Source of the DNA: an uncultured Gammaproteobacteria bacterium
Lineage (GTDB): Bacteria > Pseudomonadota > Gammaproteobacteria > Steroidobacterales > GCA-2729495
DNA: 38,235 bases
NCBI GenBank assembly: GCA_937921935.1
Contig: CAKZWQ010000010.1
Location: forward strand, 1 to 38,235
Direction of reading: 5' to 3'
The translations under genes were made by a program, and so were the position numbers. Shown piece after piece: positions 15,728-23,307 of the stretch. The notes under the pieces are model-generated. The model saw nothing but the letters and a program-made list of their open reading frames with translations, searched no databases and was not told the DNA's origin. The stretch's first letter is position 1, and every line of letters begins with the position of its first letter.

Positions 15728-16630
15728 ATGGACCTCAAGCAGCTGCGACATTTCTGCGCCATTGTGGACAACGGCAGTTTTCGCAAGGCTGCCGATAGCC
15801 TGCACATCACGCCACCCGCCCTGAGCCTGTCCATCAAAAGACTGGAAGCCGAGCTGGGCCTCAACTTGCTGGACCGAAAACCGGGACGCGTACTGGCCAC
15901 TGCCTTCGGCCGTTCTCTGTATGCCAGTGCACAGCGCATTGATTCAGAAGTACAGTCGGCCCTGGCCCAGCTGAATGCCCTGCGCGGAATCGGTAGCGGC
16001 CGCCTCGCCGTGGGCATTATTCCCTACGGTATTCAGGCCCCCATGGGCAAACTCATCGGTAGCTTTTGCGACCGCTATCCCCAGCTGGACGTGCAGATAG
16101 CGCTGGGCTCATTCAGCTTCCTGGCGCCCCGCCTGGAGGCCGGCGAACTGGATTTTTTGATCACCGAGATTCAGGACAGCACGTCGGGCCTGCAGCAGGA
16201 AGCTCTGTTCAGGCTGCGTTACGCACTCGTGGCCGGCAAGGGACACCCACTGGCCGGCAAGCGGAACATCAGCCTGGGCCAGGTCCTGGACTATCGCCTG
16301 GCATTCGCGGGCACGTGGCGGGTAGTCATCGACAACTGGGAGGAAACATTTGCCGCGGAAGGCCTGGCCCCTCCGACCTCGGCCATCGGCGAAGCCACGG
16401 ATGAGTTCTTTCTGGACCTGATTTCCAACTGCGACGCCATCTCAGTATTGCCGATGATCGGCAGCATTCGCGATGCGATTGACTCCGGCCGCCTGGCAGA
16501 GCTCCACGTGCCCGCAGCAGACTGGTCCAGCACCGTGGGCCTGGCCTACCGTGACGCAGAGCAGCTCTCGCCGGATGCCCGCCTGTTGCTGGATGAGACC
16601 CGCGGCGCGCTGGCCGCCCTGCAGCCGTGA
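15728..16630 (+). CDS. LysR family transcriptional regulator
   Basis: 300 residues. A winged helix-turn-helix lies at 1-60 (MDLKQLRHFCAIVDNGSFRK, then LHITPPALSLSIKRLEAELG) and the substrate-binding domain at about 88-297 (GRLAVGIIPYGIQAPM, PRLEAGELDFLI, FRLRYALVAGKGHPLAG). LysR proteins bind promoters of nearby operons and respond to a pathway metabolite. Here it is the last gene of the same-strand run, 37 bases after the dioxygenase, rather than divergent as is commoner. It most likely controls the amidohydrolase-cytochrome-dioxygenase operon, possibly autoregulating. No clear T-N11-A box stood out to me in the 86 bases before the amidohydrolase. The start has no strong Shine-Dalgarno sequence. 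Confidence 0.93.
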   Translation: MDLKQLRHFCAIVDNGSFRKAADSLHITPPALSLSIKRLEAELGLNLLDRKPGRVLATAFGRSLYASAQRIDSEVQSALAQLNALRGIGSGRLAVGIIPYGIQAPMGKLIGSFCDRYPQLDVQIALGSFSFLAPRLEAGELDFLITEIQDSTSGLQQEALFRLRYALVAGKGHPLAGKRNISLGQVLDYRLAFAGTWRVVIDNWEETFAAEGLAPPTSAIGEATDEFFLDLISNCDAISVLPMIGSIRDAIDSGRLAELHVPAADWSSTVGLAYRDAEQLSPDARLLLDETRGALAALQP

Positions 16631-16744
16631 GCGCCCGGGCTTGCCTTTGGGGGCGGATTCGAATCTATACTATGATCTCGCTCGAAAACGACTTGCATAT
16701 TAAAGAGCGTACCCTGATTTTTTTCCTGATAGATGAGGCCTGAC

Positions 16745-17128
16745 ATGAAGAGTGTTATTAAGATTTCCATTGGGTTGCTGGTGCTGATTGCCGCCGGTGT
16801 GGCCGTTGCCGGCCTGCACAGCGAGGGCGACGGCCTGCCGAAGGGCAATGCTGGCGATGGTCACTGCATGCATAGCCTGCAGAACCTGATGATGGATGCA
16901 TCGGTGAAATCCTGCGAATCACCCGCCAGTGTAGAAGGTTGCAAGACCATCGGCAGCACAGACGACAACAGTGATGCTGTCCACGGCGCCGGTGATTGCC
17001 CCACGGAAGGCGCACTGGCCACTTGTGACACGGGTGACGTGAAGTTCGTTTACTACTCGGACGACGGCCAGCTGGGTGGCCTGGAAATCGGTTGCGGTTT
17101 CCAGGGCGGCGACTGGATCACGCCCTAA
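16745..17128 (+). CDS. Secreted six-cysteine small protein of unknown function
   Basis: 127 residues from the ATG at 16745, which has GAGG six bases upstream; an earlier in-frame start at 16733 would place this ribosome site inside the gene. The signal peptide is clear (VIKISIGLLVLIAAGVAVA). The mature protein of about 105 residues is rich in Gly, Asp and Ser and has six cysteines (GHCMHS, KSCESP, EGCKTI, GDCPTE, ATCDTG, IGCGFQ), suggesting three disulfides and export to an oxidising compartment. I do not recognise the family. It is alone, with a promoter-like TATACTATGAT at 16666-16676, and is closed by a strong terminator. Confidence 0.75.
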   Translation: MKSVIKISIGLLVLIAAGVAVAGLHSEGDGLPKGNAGDGHCMHSLQNLMMDASVKSCESPASVEGCKTIGSTDDNSDAVHGAGDCPTEGALATCDTGDVKFVYYSDDGQLGGLEIGCGFQGGDWITP

Positions 17129-17151
17129 GCTGACACGCTAAAGCATGACAG

Positions 17152-17186
17152 CGAAAAAGCGGCGGGTTTCCCCGCCGCTTTTTTTT
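17152..17186. terminator. Bidirectional intrinsic terminator
   Basis: A perfect 8-bp stem (GCGGCGGG at 17159-17166 and CCCGCCGC at 17171-17178) with a TTTC loop. Eight T follow on the plus strand and five A precede it, so it serves both the six-cysteine gene and the convergent serine hydrolase. Confidence 0.93.
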
Positions 17187-17192
17187 GCCCGC

Positions 17193-18389
17193 TCAATCTC
17201 GAATGCCACGAATCACAGTATTGATAAGTCGCGCGTTATCCCAGTCTTCTGCCAGCGGCGCCATGCCCGCAAAAGGGCCAAGACGGACCACGACCAAATC
17301 CAGTTCTCGGGACACATAAACCCTTTGCCCGCCATAACCCAGCAACAGGAATAAGTCTTCGGCGAGAAACTCCTCCTCACTTTGATAGTCGCGTGACTCC
17401 TTGGGCGGCGCCTTCTGGCTCAGACCTTTCCCCAACCAGGTGAAGTACCCGTAGCCGGGATACTGCTCACTGGGCTGCAACATTTCCTCAAGCCACTGCT
17501 CAGGTAAGACCTGTTGCCCGTTGAAAAGCCCACCGTCCTTCATCATGACGCCCACTTTGGCCCAGTCCAGGGGCGAAGCCAGCAAACAGCAGGCAGTCAT
17601 AGCCATGCCATCTTTGCGATCCAGCCAGAGCTCCGCGTACTGCCCGCCCATCGGCCCCCAGAGTCGCCCTTGCAAATAGTCGGCGTAAGCCTGCCCCGCT
17701 GCGCGCTCGATAATCATGCCTGCCAGCTGGGCATTGACGTCGTTGTAGTCAAAGCGGCTCCCCGGCTCCCACGCCAGGGCGGTGGCCAGCACTACCGGGC
17801 TGCGGTCACTGCTGTTAAGAAAGCGAAAGGATGAGTCCCGGGCAAAAGGATTCAGCGTAAATCGATACTGGGCCAGGCCGCTGGACATCACCAGCAGGTT
17901 CTTAAGGCTAATTTGACCACGCGGATCATCAGCCCATTCGGGCAGGTAGCGAGCCACCGGATCGTCGACTGAATCGATAAAGCCATCCTCGATGGCCAGC
18001 CCAAGCATCATCGCGGTCATGGTTTTCATCATGGACTGCGACTGGGTCAGGCGATTTCTTTTCCAACCTGATCGATACCATTCTCGTTGCAGCTTGCCGC
18101 GATGAACCACCAGCAGGGCGAAGGAATTCTGGGCTTCTGCCCAGGCCTGAGCGTCGTTCAGGGCTGCGGCGCTGATAGTCTCTTCGCCTGGCGTTGGCTT
18201 CGGGAAAAAAGAGCTCCGGGCGCTCTGGATAGCCACGGTTGGAGAAAAATTCATGCGGTCTGGCTGCGGATGGGTGATCAGGTCCCACCAGCGCCGCCAG
18301 TAAGGCGGATCCTGCCAGTAATCGAAATTGAGATAGGCAAAGCCAATCACCAGGACCAGGCACGCCAGCTGCAGCAATCTTTTAAACAT
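17193..18389 (-). CDS. Serine hydrolase, beta-lactamase class C / penicillin-binding-like family
   Basis: 398 residues with one N-terminal membrane segment (LLQLACLVLVIGFAYL) as uncleaved anchor or signal, then a periplasmic serine beta-lactamase-like domain. The catalytic SxxK is SMMK at 119-122 (TQSQSMMKTMTAMMLG). The second motif region reads FDYNDVNAQLAG (Tyr215-Asn216-Asp217), with Asp where YxN has Asn. GYGGQRVYVSRELDLVVVR near the end supplies the third strand. Homologues include esterases, peptidases and 6-aminohexanoate hydrolases; a resistance role should not be assumed. The start is three bases beyond the end of a broken parA remnant, which suggests it was once downstream of parA in one unit. 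Confidence 0.9.
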   Translation of the reverse strand: MFKRLLQLACLVLVIGFAYLNFDYWQDPPYWRRWWDLITHPQPDRMNFSPTVAIQSARSSFFPKPTPGEETISAAALNDAQAWAEAQNSFALLVVHRGKLQREWYRSGWKRNRLTQSQSMMKTMTAMMLGLAIEDGFIDSVDDPVARYLPEWADDPRGQISLKNLLVMSSGLAQYRFTLNPFARDSSFRFLNSSDRSPVVLATALAWEPGSRFDYNDVNAQLAGMIIERAAGQAYADYLQGRLWGPMGGQYAELWLDRKDGMAMTACCLLASPLDWAKVGVMMKDGGLFNGQQVLPEQWLEEMLQPSEQYPGYGYFTWLGKGLSQKAPPKESRDYQSEEEFLAEDLFLLLGYGGQRVYVSRELDLVVVRLGPFAGMAPLAEDWDNARLINTVIRGIRD

Positions 18390-18391
18390 GA

Positions 18392-18639
18392 TTAAGCCTT
18401 TGACGACCGGACCGCCAGCTGCCAGTCGAGTAGAAGTTCCACCTCATTCCACAAATCCCCGAATGCCCGCCCCGGCGAGCGTCCGGCACATCCAGGCCAT
18501 AGCTTGCCCTGCCCTGAGGGTCCAGGTCCCATAGCAGGGTGCAAAAGCCCTCCCGGGCCGCCAGCCAGGCCAGATTTACGCTGGTGGTGGTCTTGCCTAC
18601 GCCGCCCTTGATATTGTAAGTCGCTAGAATTAAAGGAAT
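18392..18639 (-). pseudogene. Remnant of a ParA-family ATPase
   Basis: Reading the minus strand from 18639 gives a textbook ParA N-terminus: PLILATY, then NIKGGVGKTTTSVNLAW with the deviant Walker A, and later LLWDLDPQG with the Walker A' Asp. The frame soon loses ParA character (ASYGLDVPDARRGG...) and stops after about 85 codons, against 200-260 in the family. The codon where ATG is expected is ATT, with an in-frame TAA just upstream. The gene has thus lost its start and nearly all of its body. A second frame over the last 120 bases ends (LWNEVELLLDWQL) at 18392 and may be debris of the true 3' end joined by deletion. A rare ATT start cannot be excluded, but the truncation argues for decay. 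Confidence 0.75.
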
Positions 18640-18874
18640 TTCTTCTAATTAAAGCGGCACCGAAGCCGCGCCCTAAGTTGAATCCACGCCGCCACCAGGG
18701 CCGAATTACATTCCTAAGTAGTGATGGCCGGCGCTGAGGTGCGCATGCCCCGTTTAACCCAAGGGGGTCCGCGGCGGTGATTATCCCACGCGAACTGCCT
18801 CTAACCGGCAAACGATCTGCCCATGTCGAACGCCTCCTTCGGCATATCAGCAGATCAACGCATATAGGTCAGGT

Positions 18875-19531
18875 ATGATTGCTGTTACTCAGCCATATGG
18901 CATGGCTCGTCCGCGAGCGCTTAAACAGCGGACGGTTGCTGCCTCACGGGAACCATCTTTGTCTGAAGAGAAACCCATTCTCGAACGGGTCGCCGAGGGC
19001 GATCAGGCCGCTGTAGGCGATTTCATCAGCCGCTACGGGGATCTGGTGTGGTCGCTGGCGCGCCGCTATCTTGGCAATCATGCAGAAGCCGAGGATGCTG
19101 TTCAGGAGATCTTCATCGAGATCTGGAAAAACGCCGGCCGCTATGATCGCAATGTAGCCAGCGAAGTTGCGTTTATTTCCACCATCACCCGGCGCCGGCT
19201 GATTGACCGATTACGCCAGTTCGGCCGTCGCCCCGGTATGGAATCCATCGATGACCAGATAGGCGCGAACCAGCCGGCCGTGCCGACGACCCTGGATGAC
19301 GATGCAGAAGTCGCCCAGGTCGAACGCGTCCTGCTGGGCATGGAACCCAAGCATCGTGAAATTCTTTCCATGTCGCTGTACGAAGGCTACAGCCACAGTG
19401 AGATCGCTTCCGCCCTGGACATGCCTCTTGGCACCGTCAAGACGAGGGTTCGCAGGGGCCTGATGCATGTCAGGGAGCAACTTAAGCTCGCCGACGAACT
19501 CGATGGCTCAGCCGAGGGGACCTCAGCATGA
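18875..19531 (+). CDS. ECF-type RNA polymerase sigma factor
   Basis: 218 residues. Region 2 spans about 50-115 (DLVWSLARRYLGNHAEAEDA, then VQEIFIEIWKNAGRYD) and region 4 about 150-205 (LLGMEPKHREILSMSLYEGY, SHSEIASALDMPLGTVKTRV, then RRGLMHVREQLK). It has no region 3, so it is an ECF/group 4 factor, of the SigK/RskA-linked kind. An N-terminal extension of about 35 residues (MIAVTQPYGMARPRALKQRT onward) is unusual. Met10 at 18902 is an alternative start; AGG before 18875 is modest. The next gene overlaps by four bases (ATGA) and encodes its anti-sigma, so it should be held inactive until a signal releases it. Confidence 0.94.
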   Translation: MIAVTQPYGMARPRALKQRTVAASREPSLSEEKPILERVAEGDQAAVGDFISRYGDLVWSLARRYLGNHAEAEDAVQEIFIEIWKNAGRYDRNVASEVAFISTITRRRLIDRLRQFGRRPGMESIDDQIGANQPAVPTTLDDDAEVAQVERVLLGMEPKHREILSMSLYEGYSHSEIASALDMPLGTVKTRVRRGLMHVREQLKLADELDGSAEGTSA

Positions 19532-20373
19532 GCCAGTCCAGCCAGAAGATTGATCGCCTGGAGCAACTGCTCGCCGACGAGGCTTCTTATGGTCTCGACC
19601 CAGCCACTGGTGCTGAGGTAGAGGAACTGATGCAGTCTGGCACCGGCCTTGAGCGCGATGATTTCATGCGGGTAGCAAGCCTTACTCAGGTTGGGCTCCT
19701 GCATCAGGACAGGCAATCTGCCGAAAGAATGCCCGCTGAATTGCGCGAGAAAATCTCGCAGCAGGCACGCGATTTTTTTAGCCAACGGCCGACGCAAAAA
19801 GAATTCTCGTCGGTCACGGATATCAAGTCTGCGCGCAAGCCCCACGAAGCATCCGCCCCAGCCGCACCGGCGAGGAACTGGCTGAATGCTGATCGTGCAG
19901 GCTGGGCTGTAGCGGCCACCCTGCTGCTGGCCTTGTTCGTACTGCGCCCAGATCAGGCACCCCCATCCGCAGAACCAAGCCTAACTCAGCAGCGCGCCGC
20001 GCTTATGGCCTCTGCTGATACGGTGATTGCTCCGTGGGCCACCGGTATTGCCGCCGATGGCTATGAAGAGGTCACCGGAGACGTCGTCTGGAGTGACAGT
20101 GAACAGGCCGGTTATATGCGCTTGTCGGGGCTGGTCGCGAACAATGCAGACAGCGCCCAATATCAGCTTTGGATTGTCGATCCGGATCGGGATGAACGAC
20201 CGGTGGATGGCGGTGTTTTCGACGTGCCTGCCGGGGTTGATGAAGTGATTATCCCCATCGATTCAAAACTGGATATCAGCGCGCCGGCTGCCTTCGCCAT
20301 CACCCTGGAACAACCCGGTGGCGTGGTCGTGTCCGCCGGACCTTTACTCGTCGTCGCCCCGGTAACCGGCTAA
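19528..20373 (+). CDS. RskA-type membrane anti-sigma factor
   Basis: 281 residues: an N-terminal cytoplasmic part (1-118), one membrane helix at about 124-140 (AGWAVAATLLLALFVL), and a periplasmic RskA C-terminal domain (SGLVANNADSAQYQLWIVDP, then GGVFDVPAGVDEVIIPIDSK and FAITLEQPGGVVVSAGPLLV). The N-terminal half lacks the HxxxCxxC zinc motif of ZAS anti-sigmas. It overlaps the sigma gene by ATGA and should bind and silence it at the membrane. The domain ends at its usual Pro-Val-Thr-Gly-like tail, so it is full length. Confidence 0.9.
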   Translation: MSQSSQKIDRLEQLLADEASYGLDPATGAEVEELMQSGTGLERDDFMRVASLTQVGLLHQDRQSAERMPAELREKISQQARDFFSQRPTQKEFSSVTDIKSARKPHEASAPAAPARNWLNADRAGWAVAATLLLALFVLRPDQAPPSAEPSLTQQRAALMASADTVIAPWATGIAADGYEEVTGDVVWSDSEQAGYMRLSGLVANNADSAQYQLWIVDPDRDERPVDGGVFDVPAGVDEVIIPIDSKLDISAPAAFAITLEQPGGVVVSAGPLLVVAPVTG

Positions 20374-20491
20374 GCCGCACTCTCGGGCCGTTCAGCAGCT
20401 CCTGCTGACCGAAAAGCTCCTTCCCTTCAGCAGACCCCATCCCGGCTCAGGCCGGTTTGCTTCCTTATTCAGCCGTGACTTCAGCAGGCAT

Positions 20492-20523
20492 AAAAAAGCC
20501 GGCGCTGGAGGACAGGCGCCGGC
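20492..20523 (-). terminator. Intrinsic terminator of the minus-strand candidate RNA
   Basis: A perfect 8-bp GC stem (GCCGGCGC at 20498-20505 with GCGCCGGC at 20516-20523), a ten-base loop, and six T on the minus strand immediately after. No minus-strand protein gene ends here, which is the main reason to suspect an RNA gene. Confidence 0.7.
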
Positions 20524-20690
20524 CTTGAATCAGGGTGGCTTCCGGGGCGACCCCAAACCGCATAGGGGGGATCTCGGTAGGAGGGGGGACGCGATACAAG
20601 GACCGCCCCGGCTGCCATACTCTGCTACGTATGTCCCTACAGGGGGGGAAGTGGGGACACGTGTCGTGGCAGAGTAAAGTAGATTTCGCC
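20492..20690 (-). ncRNA. Candidate structured small RNA with C-tract loops
   Basis: On the minus strand the order is hairpin 1 (20676-20618), hairpin 2 (20611-20542) and an intrinsic terminator (20523-20492). Hairpin 1 closes with perfect TACTCTGC/GCAGAGTA, then a TGTCCCCAC/GTAGGGACA inner stem, and leaves a ten-base loop TTCCCCCCCT. Hairpin 2 closes with CCGGGGCG/CGCCCCGG and an inner ATCGC/GCGGT. Its loop of about 29 bases has GTCCCCCCTCCTACC and ATCCCCCCTAT. So all three C-tracts fall in predicted loops, and one (CCCTCCTA) resembles an anti-Shine-Dalgarno sequence. The terminator's T-run exists only on this strand. I see no convincing promoter near 20690-20730, and the 5' end is a guess. 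I recognise no known RNA family. Confidence 0.45.
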
Positions 20691-20729
20691 GCCGTCATTC
20701 AATTGGATTCATTCCAAGCAAAGAAATAA

Positions 20730-22235
20730 ATGCCTGATTCTAATAAGAGAAAAAACGGCGGCAGTGAAGACCGAACAGAAACCAGCAAGGCGGAATTCAA
20801 GGCTGCAACCCCGAATCTGCGGGTAGACCTGGTCAACGCCCAGTATCGCCTCAAGGATGCGGCCTTTAGCGTCATCATCCTGTTAGCCGGCCCCGATCGG
20901 ATCGGCTGCGAGCAGGTGGTAGACCGGCTGCACGAGTGGATGGACGGCCGCTACCTTGATACCTGGTTCGCCGATAAGCCATCCGACGAAGAGGCCAGTC
21001 GCCCCCGTTTGTGGCGCCTGTGGCGAAACATGCCGGCCAAAGGCCGCACGGGAGTGATGGTCGGCGCCACATTAACGGACATCATCGGCGAACGACTCGG
21101 CGGCAACTCCAGGAATGGCGATGGCGCCCTCAGCCGGCTAATCGAACACTTCACGGCGCTGGACCGGCTATTGCTGGCTGATGGCACCGTCGTCCTCAAA
21201 TTTTGGCTGGATATCCCGGCGAAGGCGATGAAAAAGCGCCTGAAGGATTTCGCAGAGAACAATGCCCCTTACGTTGAAGATCTCGATTACGTAATCCTGA
21301 AACATTACAAGGCCGCCCAGCCCATTATCAGCGAGCTGCTGACCCGCACCGGTGTGCAGCTGCCCTGGCTGGAGATTGATGGCCGGGACGAACGGGCCCG
21401 GGACCTGCAGATCGCCCGGAAGGTACTGGAAGCAATTGAGAGTCGCCTGGACAAGGCGCCCGCAGTGGCTCATGAGCCGGGGATCAGTGAACCCGTGCCG
21501 TCCCACCTTGATGCGGTGGATCTGGGCGTGAGTCTGGCCTACACAGATTACCGCGAATCCATAGAAAGGCTGCAAGGCCGCCTGCATGGGCTTTCCCTGG
21601 AAATGCGCCGGCAGGGCCTGGGCGTTGTGCTGGCTTTCGAGGGGTGGGACGCAGCCGGGAAAGGTGGCGTAATCCGACGCATCGCCCACGCGATGTCTGC
21701 GCGCGACTGCAAAGTGATGCCGATTGCTGCACCCACTGATGAGGAACTGGCGCATCACTATTTATGGCGCTTCTGGCGGCGTCTGCCGCGCGACGGCCAC
21801 ATGCGAATCTTCGACCGCAGCTGGTATGGACGCGTGCTGGTTGAGCGTGTCGAGAAGCTGGCACAGGAATCTGAATGGCGAAGGGCCTATGACGAAATCA
21901 ATGATTTCGAAAACCAGCTCCTGGAACACGGGCACCTGGTGCTCAAGTTCTGGCTGCATATCGACCCCGACGAGCAGCTAAAGCGCTTCAAGGCCCGTGA
22001 ACAAACACCCTACAAGAAATACAAAATCACCGCAGACGATTACCGCAATCGGGAGCAGTGGCCGGCCTATATCGAAGCGCTCAACGAGATGGTCGAACAC
22101 ACTTCCAAACCGGCGGCCCCGTGGCACCTGATCGCCGCCAATGACAAGCGCTGGGCGCGGGTCAAAGTGCTCGAAATTCTGTGCGATAGCCTGGAAGCGG
22201 CGCTAAGCCAGGGCAAGAAGAAAAAGTCAGACTGA
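20730..22235 (+). CDS. pap: Polyphosphate:AMP phosphotransferase (tandem PPK2, class II)
   Basis: 501 residues with two PPK2 domains in tandem. The C-terminal one is intact: Walker A in FEGWDAAGKGGVIRRI (about 303-318), lid region WRFWRRLPRDGHM, DRSWYGRVLVERVE with the conserved Asp-Arg pair, and KFWLHIDPDEQLKRF. The N-terminal one lacks Walker A: LLAGPDRIGCEQVVDRL aligns where GxxxxGKG should be. This matches the known class II layout, in which only the second domain is catalytic. It moves phosphate from polyphosphate to AMP, giving ADP in the cytoplasm. The ribosome site is weak (AAAGAAATAA). The gene stands alone after the sigma/anti-sigma pair and ends 11 bases from the convergent ZnuA-like gene. 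Confidence 0.92.
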   Translation: MPDSNKRKNGGSEDRTETSKAEFKAATPNLRVDLVNAQYRLKDAAFSVIILLAGPDRIGCEQVVDRLHEWMDGRYLDTWFADKPSDEEASRPRLWRLWRNMPAKGRTGVMVGATLTDIIGERLGGNSRNGDGALSRLIEHFTALDRLLLADGTVVLKFWLDIPAKAMKKRLKDFAENNAPYVEDLDYVILKHYKAAQPIISELLTRTGVQLPWLEIDGRDERARDLQIARKVLEAIESRLDKAPAVAHEPGISEPVPSHLDAVDLGVSLAYTDYRESIERLQGRLHGLSLEMRRQGLGVVLAFEGWDAAGKGGVIRRIAHAMSARDCKVMPIAAPTDEELAHHYLWRFWRRLPRDGHMRIFDRSWYGRVLVERVEKLAQESEWRRAYDEINDFENQLLEHGHLVLKFWLHIDPDEQLKRFKAREQTPYKKYKITADDYRNREQWPAYIEALNEMVEHTSKPAAPWHLIAANDKRWARVKVLEILCDSLEAALSQGKKKKSD

Positions 22236-22246
22236 TACTGCCGCAA

Positions 22247-23236
22247 TCAATTAGCGGGCATGTCCCGGGCCGGCGGCGGCGCAGCCCGCGCCAGATTTGC
22301 CAAATTCCATTGCATCCGGGTCAGATAGTCCCCTGAGGCGGGACGATTGGCCACAAGATCAAAAGCGGCACTGCGCAGCCCCTCTTTCTCCAGCAACTCC
22401 ACGGTAACGGCGTAGGGCTCGCGTTCCCAGATCAGGACGCGCGCTGCGTGCTCAGCCAGCAAGTCGCGCAGCTGCCGCAAATCGCCGTCACCCGGCACCA
22501 CATCCGGCTCCCAGCGAAGGCTCCGGGCCGCTGTGGTGAATCGCCTGGCCAGATACTGGTAAACCGGATGGGAATACAGGATGCCCTGCTCTTCAATAGC
22601 AGCAAAGGCGTTAGTTAGCTGCTCATCCAGGGCCAGCAGATCACGCTCCAGAACACTGAAGTGCGACTCGATCTCAGCCTGTTTTCCAGGTCGATAGGTG
22701 ACCAGCGCATCCCGAATAGCCCGCGCCTGCTCCAGGGCCAGCTGCGGGTCCAGCCAGGTGGCAGATGCCATCGCGCCATGACTGTGATCGCCCTCGGGAC
22801 CATGACTGTGCGTAACGTCCTCAAGCCGGATCAGGCGATCGCGAAAGCCCCGGGAAGTGTTGACCACCCGATTATTGGGCAGACTGGCTGATTCAACCCA
22901 CCGGGCATATCCGGCACCGTTCAGCAGAATCAGGTCCGCTTGCTGAAAATCGATGATCGTTGCCGGGCTTGGCTGCCAGCTTGCCGGGTCTGCGTCTGCC
23001 GGCACCGGCAGACTGACCCGCACGAGATCGCGACCAATTCGCTCGGCGAAATAGGCCAGGGGATAATTGACGGCAAAGATGGACAAGCGAGCATCCACGG
23101 GCGCCTGCTGAACGGCATCACTCGAATCCCGGGAATCGCAGCCCGATAGCAACAGCACGGCAGCCACCATGAGGCCGGGCAGCGAACGGTAGCCGCGGAA
23201 GTTCAGGCTGGAAGTGATGCGGGGAAAGGCTGGCAA
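22247..23236 (-). CDS. ZnuA-like metal-binding ABC transporter lipoprotein
   Basis: 329 residues. The start is TTG at 23236, with GGAG eight bases upstream; a start at the next Met would strip the signal of its basic n-region. The lipobox is LLLSGC. The mature part is cluster A-I-like: IFAVNYPLAYFAERIGRDLV at the start, QQADLILLNGAGYARWVE, a short His loop (THSHGPEGDHSHG), ATWLDPQLALEQARAIRDAL, and SHPVYQYLARRF near 220. The usual first ligand His is an Asn or Tyr here (VNYPL), while the His loop and later HP are retained, so zinc or manganese binding is likely but not certain. No permease or ATPase partner adjoins it, unlike znuABC. Its Shine-Dalgarno sequence lies in a hairpin. Confidence 0.85.
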   Translation of the reverse strand: MPAFPRITSSLNFRGYRSLPGLMVAAVLLLSGCDSRDSSDAVQQAPVDARLSIFAVNYPLAYFAERIGRDLVRVSLPVPADADPASWQPSPATIIDFQQADLILLNGAGYARWVESASLPNNRVVNTSRGFRDRLIRLEDVTHSHGPEGDHSHGAMASATWLDPQLALEQARAIRDALVTYRPGKQAEIESHFSVLERDLLALDEQLTNAFAAIEEQGILYSHPVYQYLARRFTTAARSLRWEPDVVPGDGDLRQLRDLLAEHAARVLIWEREPYAVTVELLEKEGLRSAAFDLVANRPASGDYLTRMQWNLANLARAAPPPARDMPAN

Positions 23237-23244
23237 CTAATGAT

Positions 23245-23264
23245 CTCCTGCGTGTTGGCAGGAG
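23245..23264 (-). promoter_or_regulatory. Hairpin enclosing the Shine-Dalgarno sequence of the ZnuA-like gene
   Basis: A perfect 7-bp inverted repeat on the minus strand, CTCCTGC CAACAC GCAGGAG. The right arm contains the GGAG that serves the TTG start eight bases further on. If the stem forms, ribosome access is blocked, so translation could depend on temperature, a ligand or ribosome traffic. There is no T-run, so it is not a terminator. Confidence 0.5.
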
Positions 23265-23307
23265 TCTAGACCATCGTCGCCGATAAGAGCACTCTCGCTG
23301 ATACTAA

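Larger units (their letters stand above)
20374..20729. other. 356-base stretch between anti-sigma and pap genes
   Basis: No protein gene is supported here. A weak 7-bp hairpin (TCAGCAG at 20392-20398 with CTGCTGA at 20402-20408), without a T-run, follows the anti-sigma stop. The remainder is the candidate minus-strand RNA described separately and, presumably, the promoter of pap. A 77-codon minus-strand frame runs through the terminator and is not credible. Confidence 0.5.

Noticed and set aside
18392..18811. A 139-codon minus-strand frame read as a gene
   Set aside because: Its middle is the ParA Walker region in the wrong frame. The correct frame shows NIKGGVGKTTT, so I call a pseudogene instead.
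20532..20676. A plus-strand RNA with GGA loops, as in CsrA-sponge RNAs
   Set aside because: The same hairpins give G-rich loops on the plus strand, but no terminator follows in that direction, whereas the minus strand has one. Kept only as an alternative, for example a pap leader.
20465..20698. A 77-codon minus-strand frame over the candidate RNA
   Set aside because: It reads straight through the terminator stem and T-run and has no domain. The structure explains the region better.
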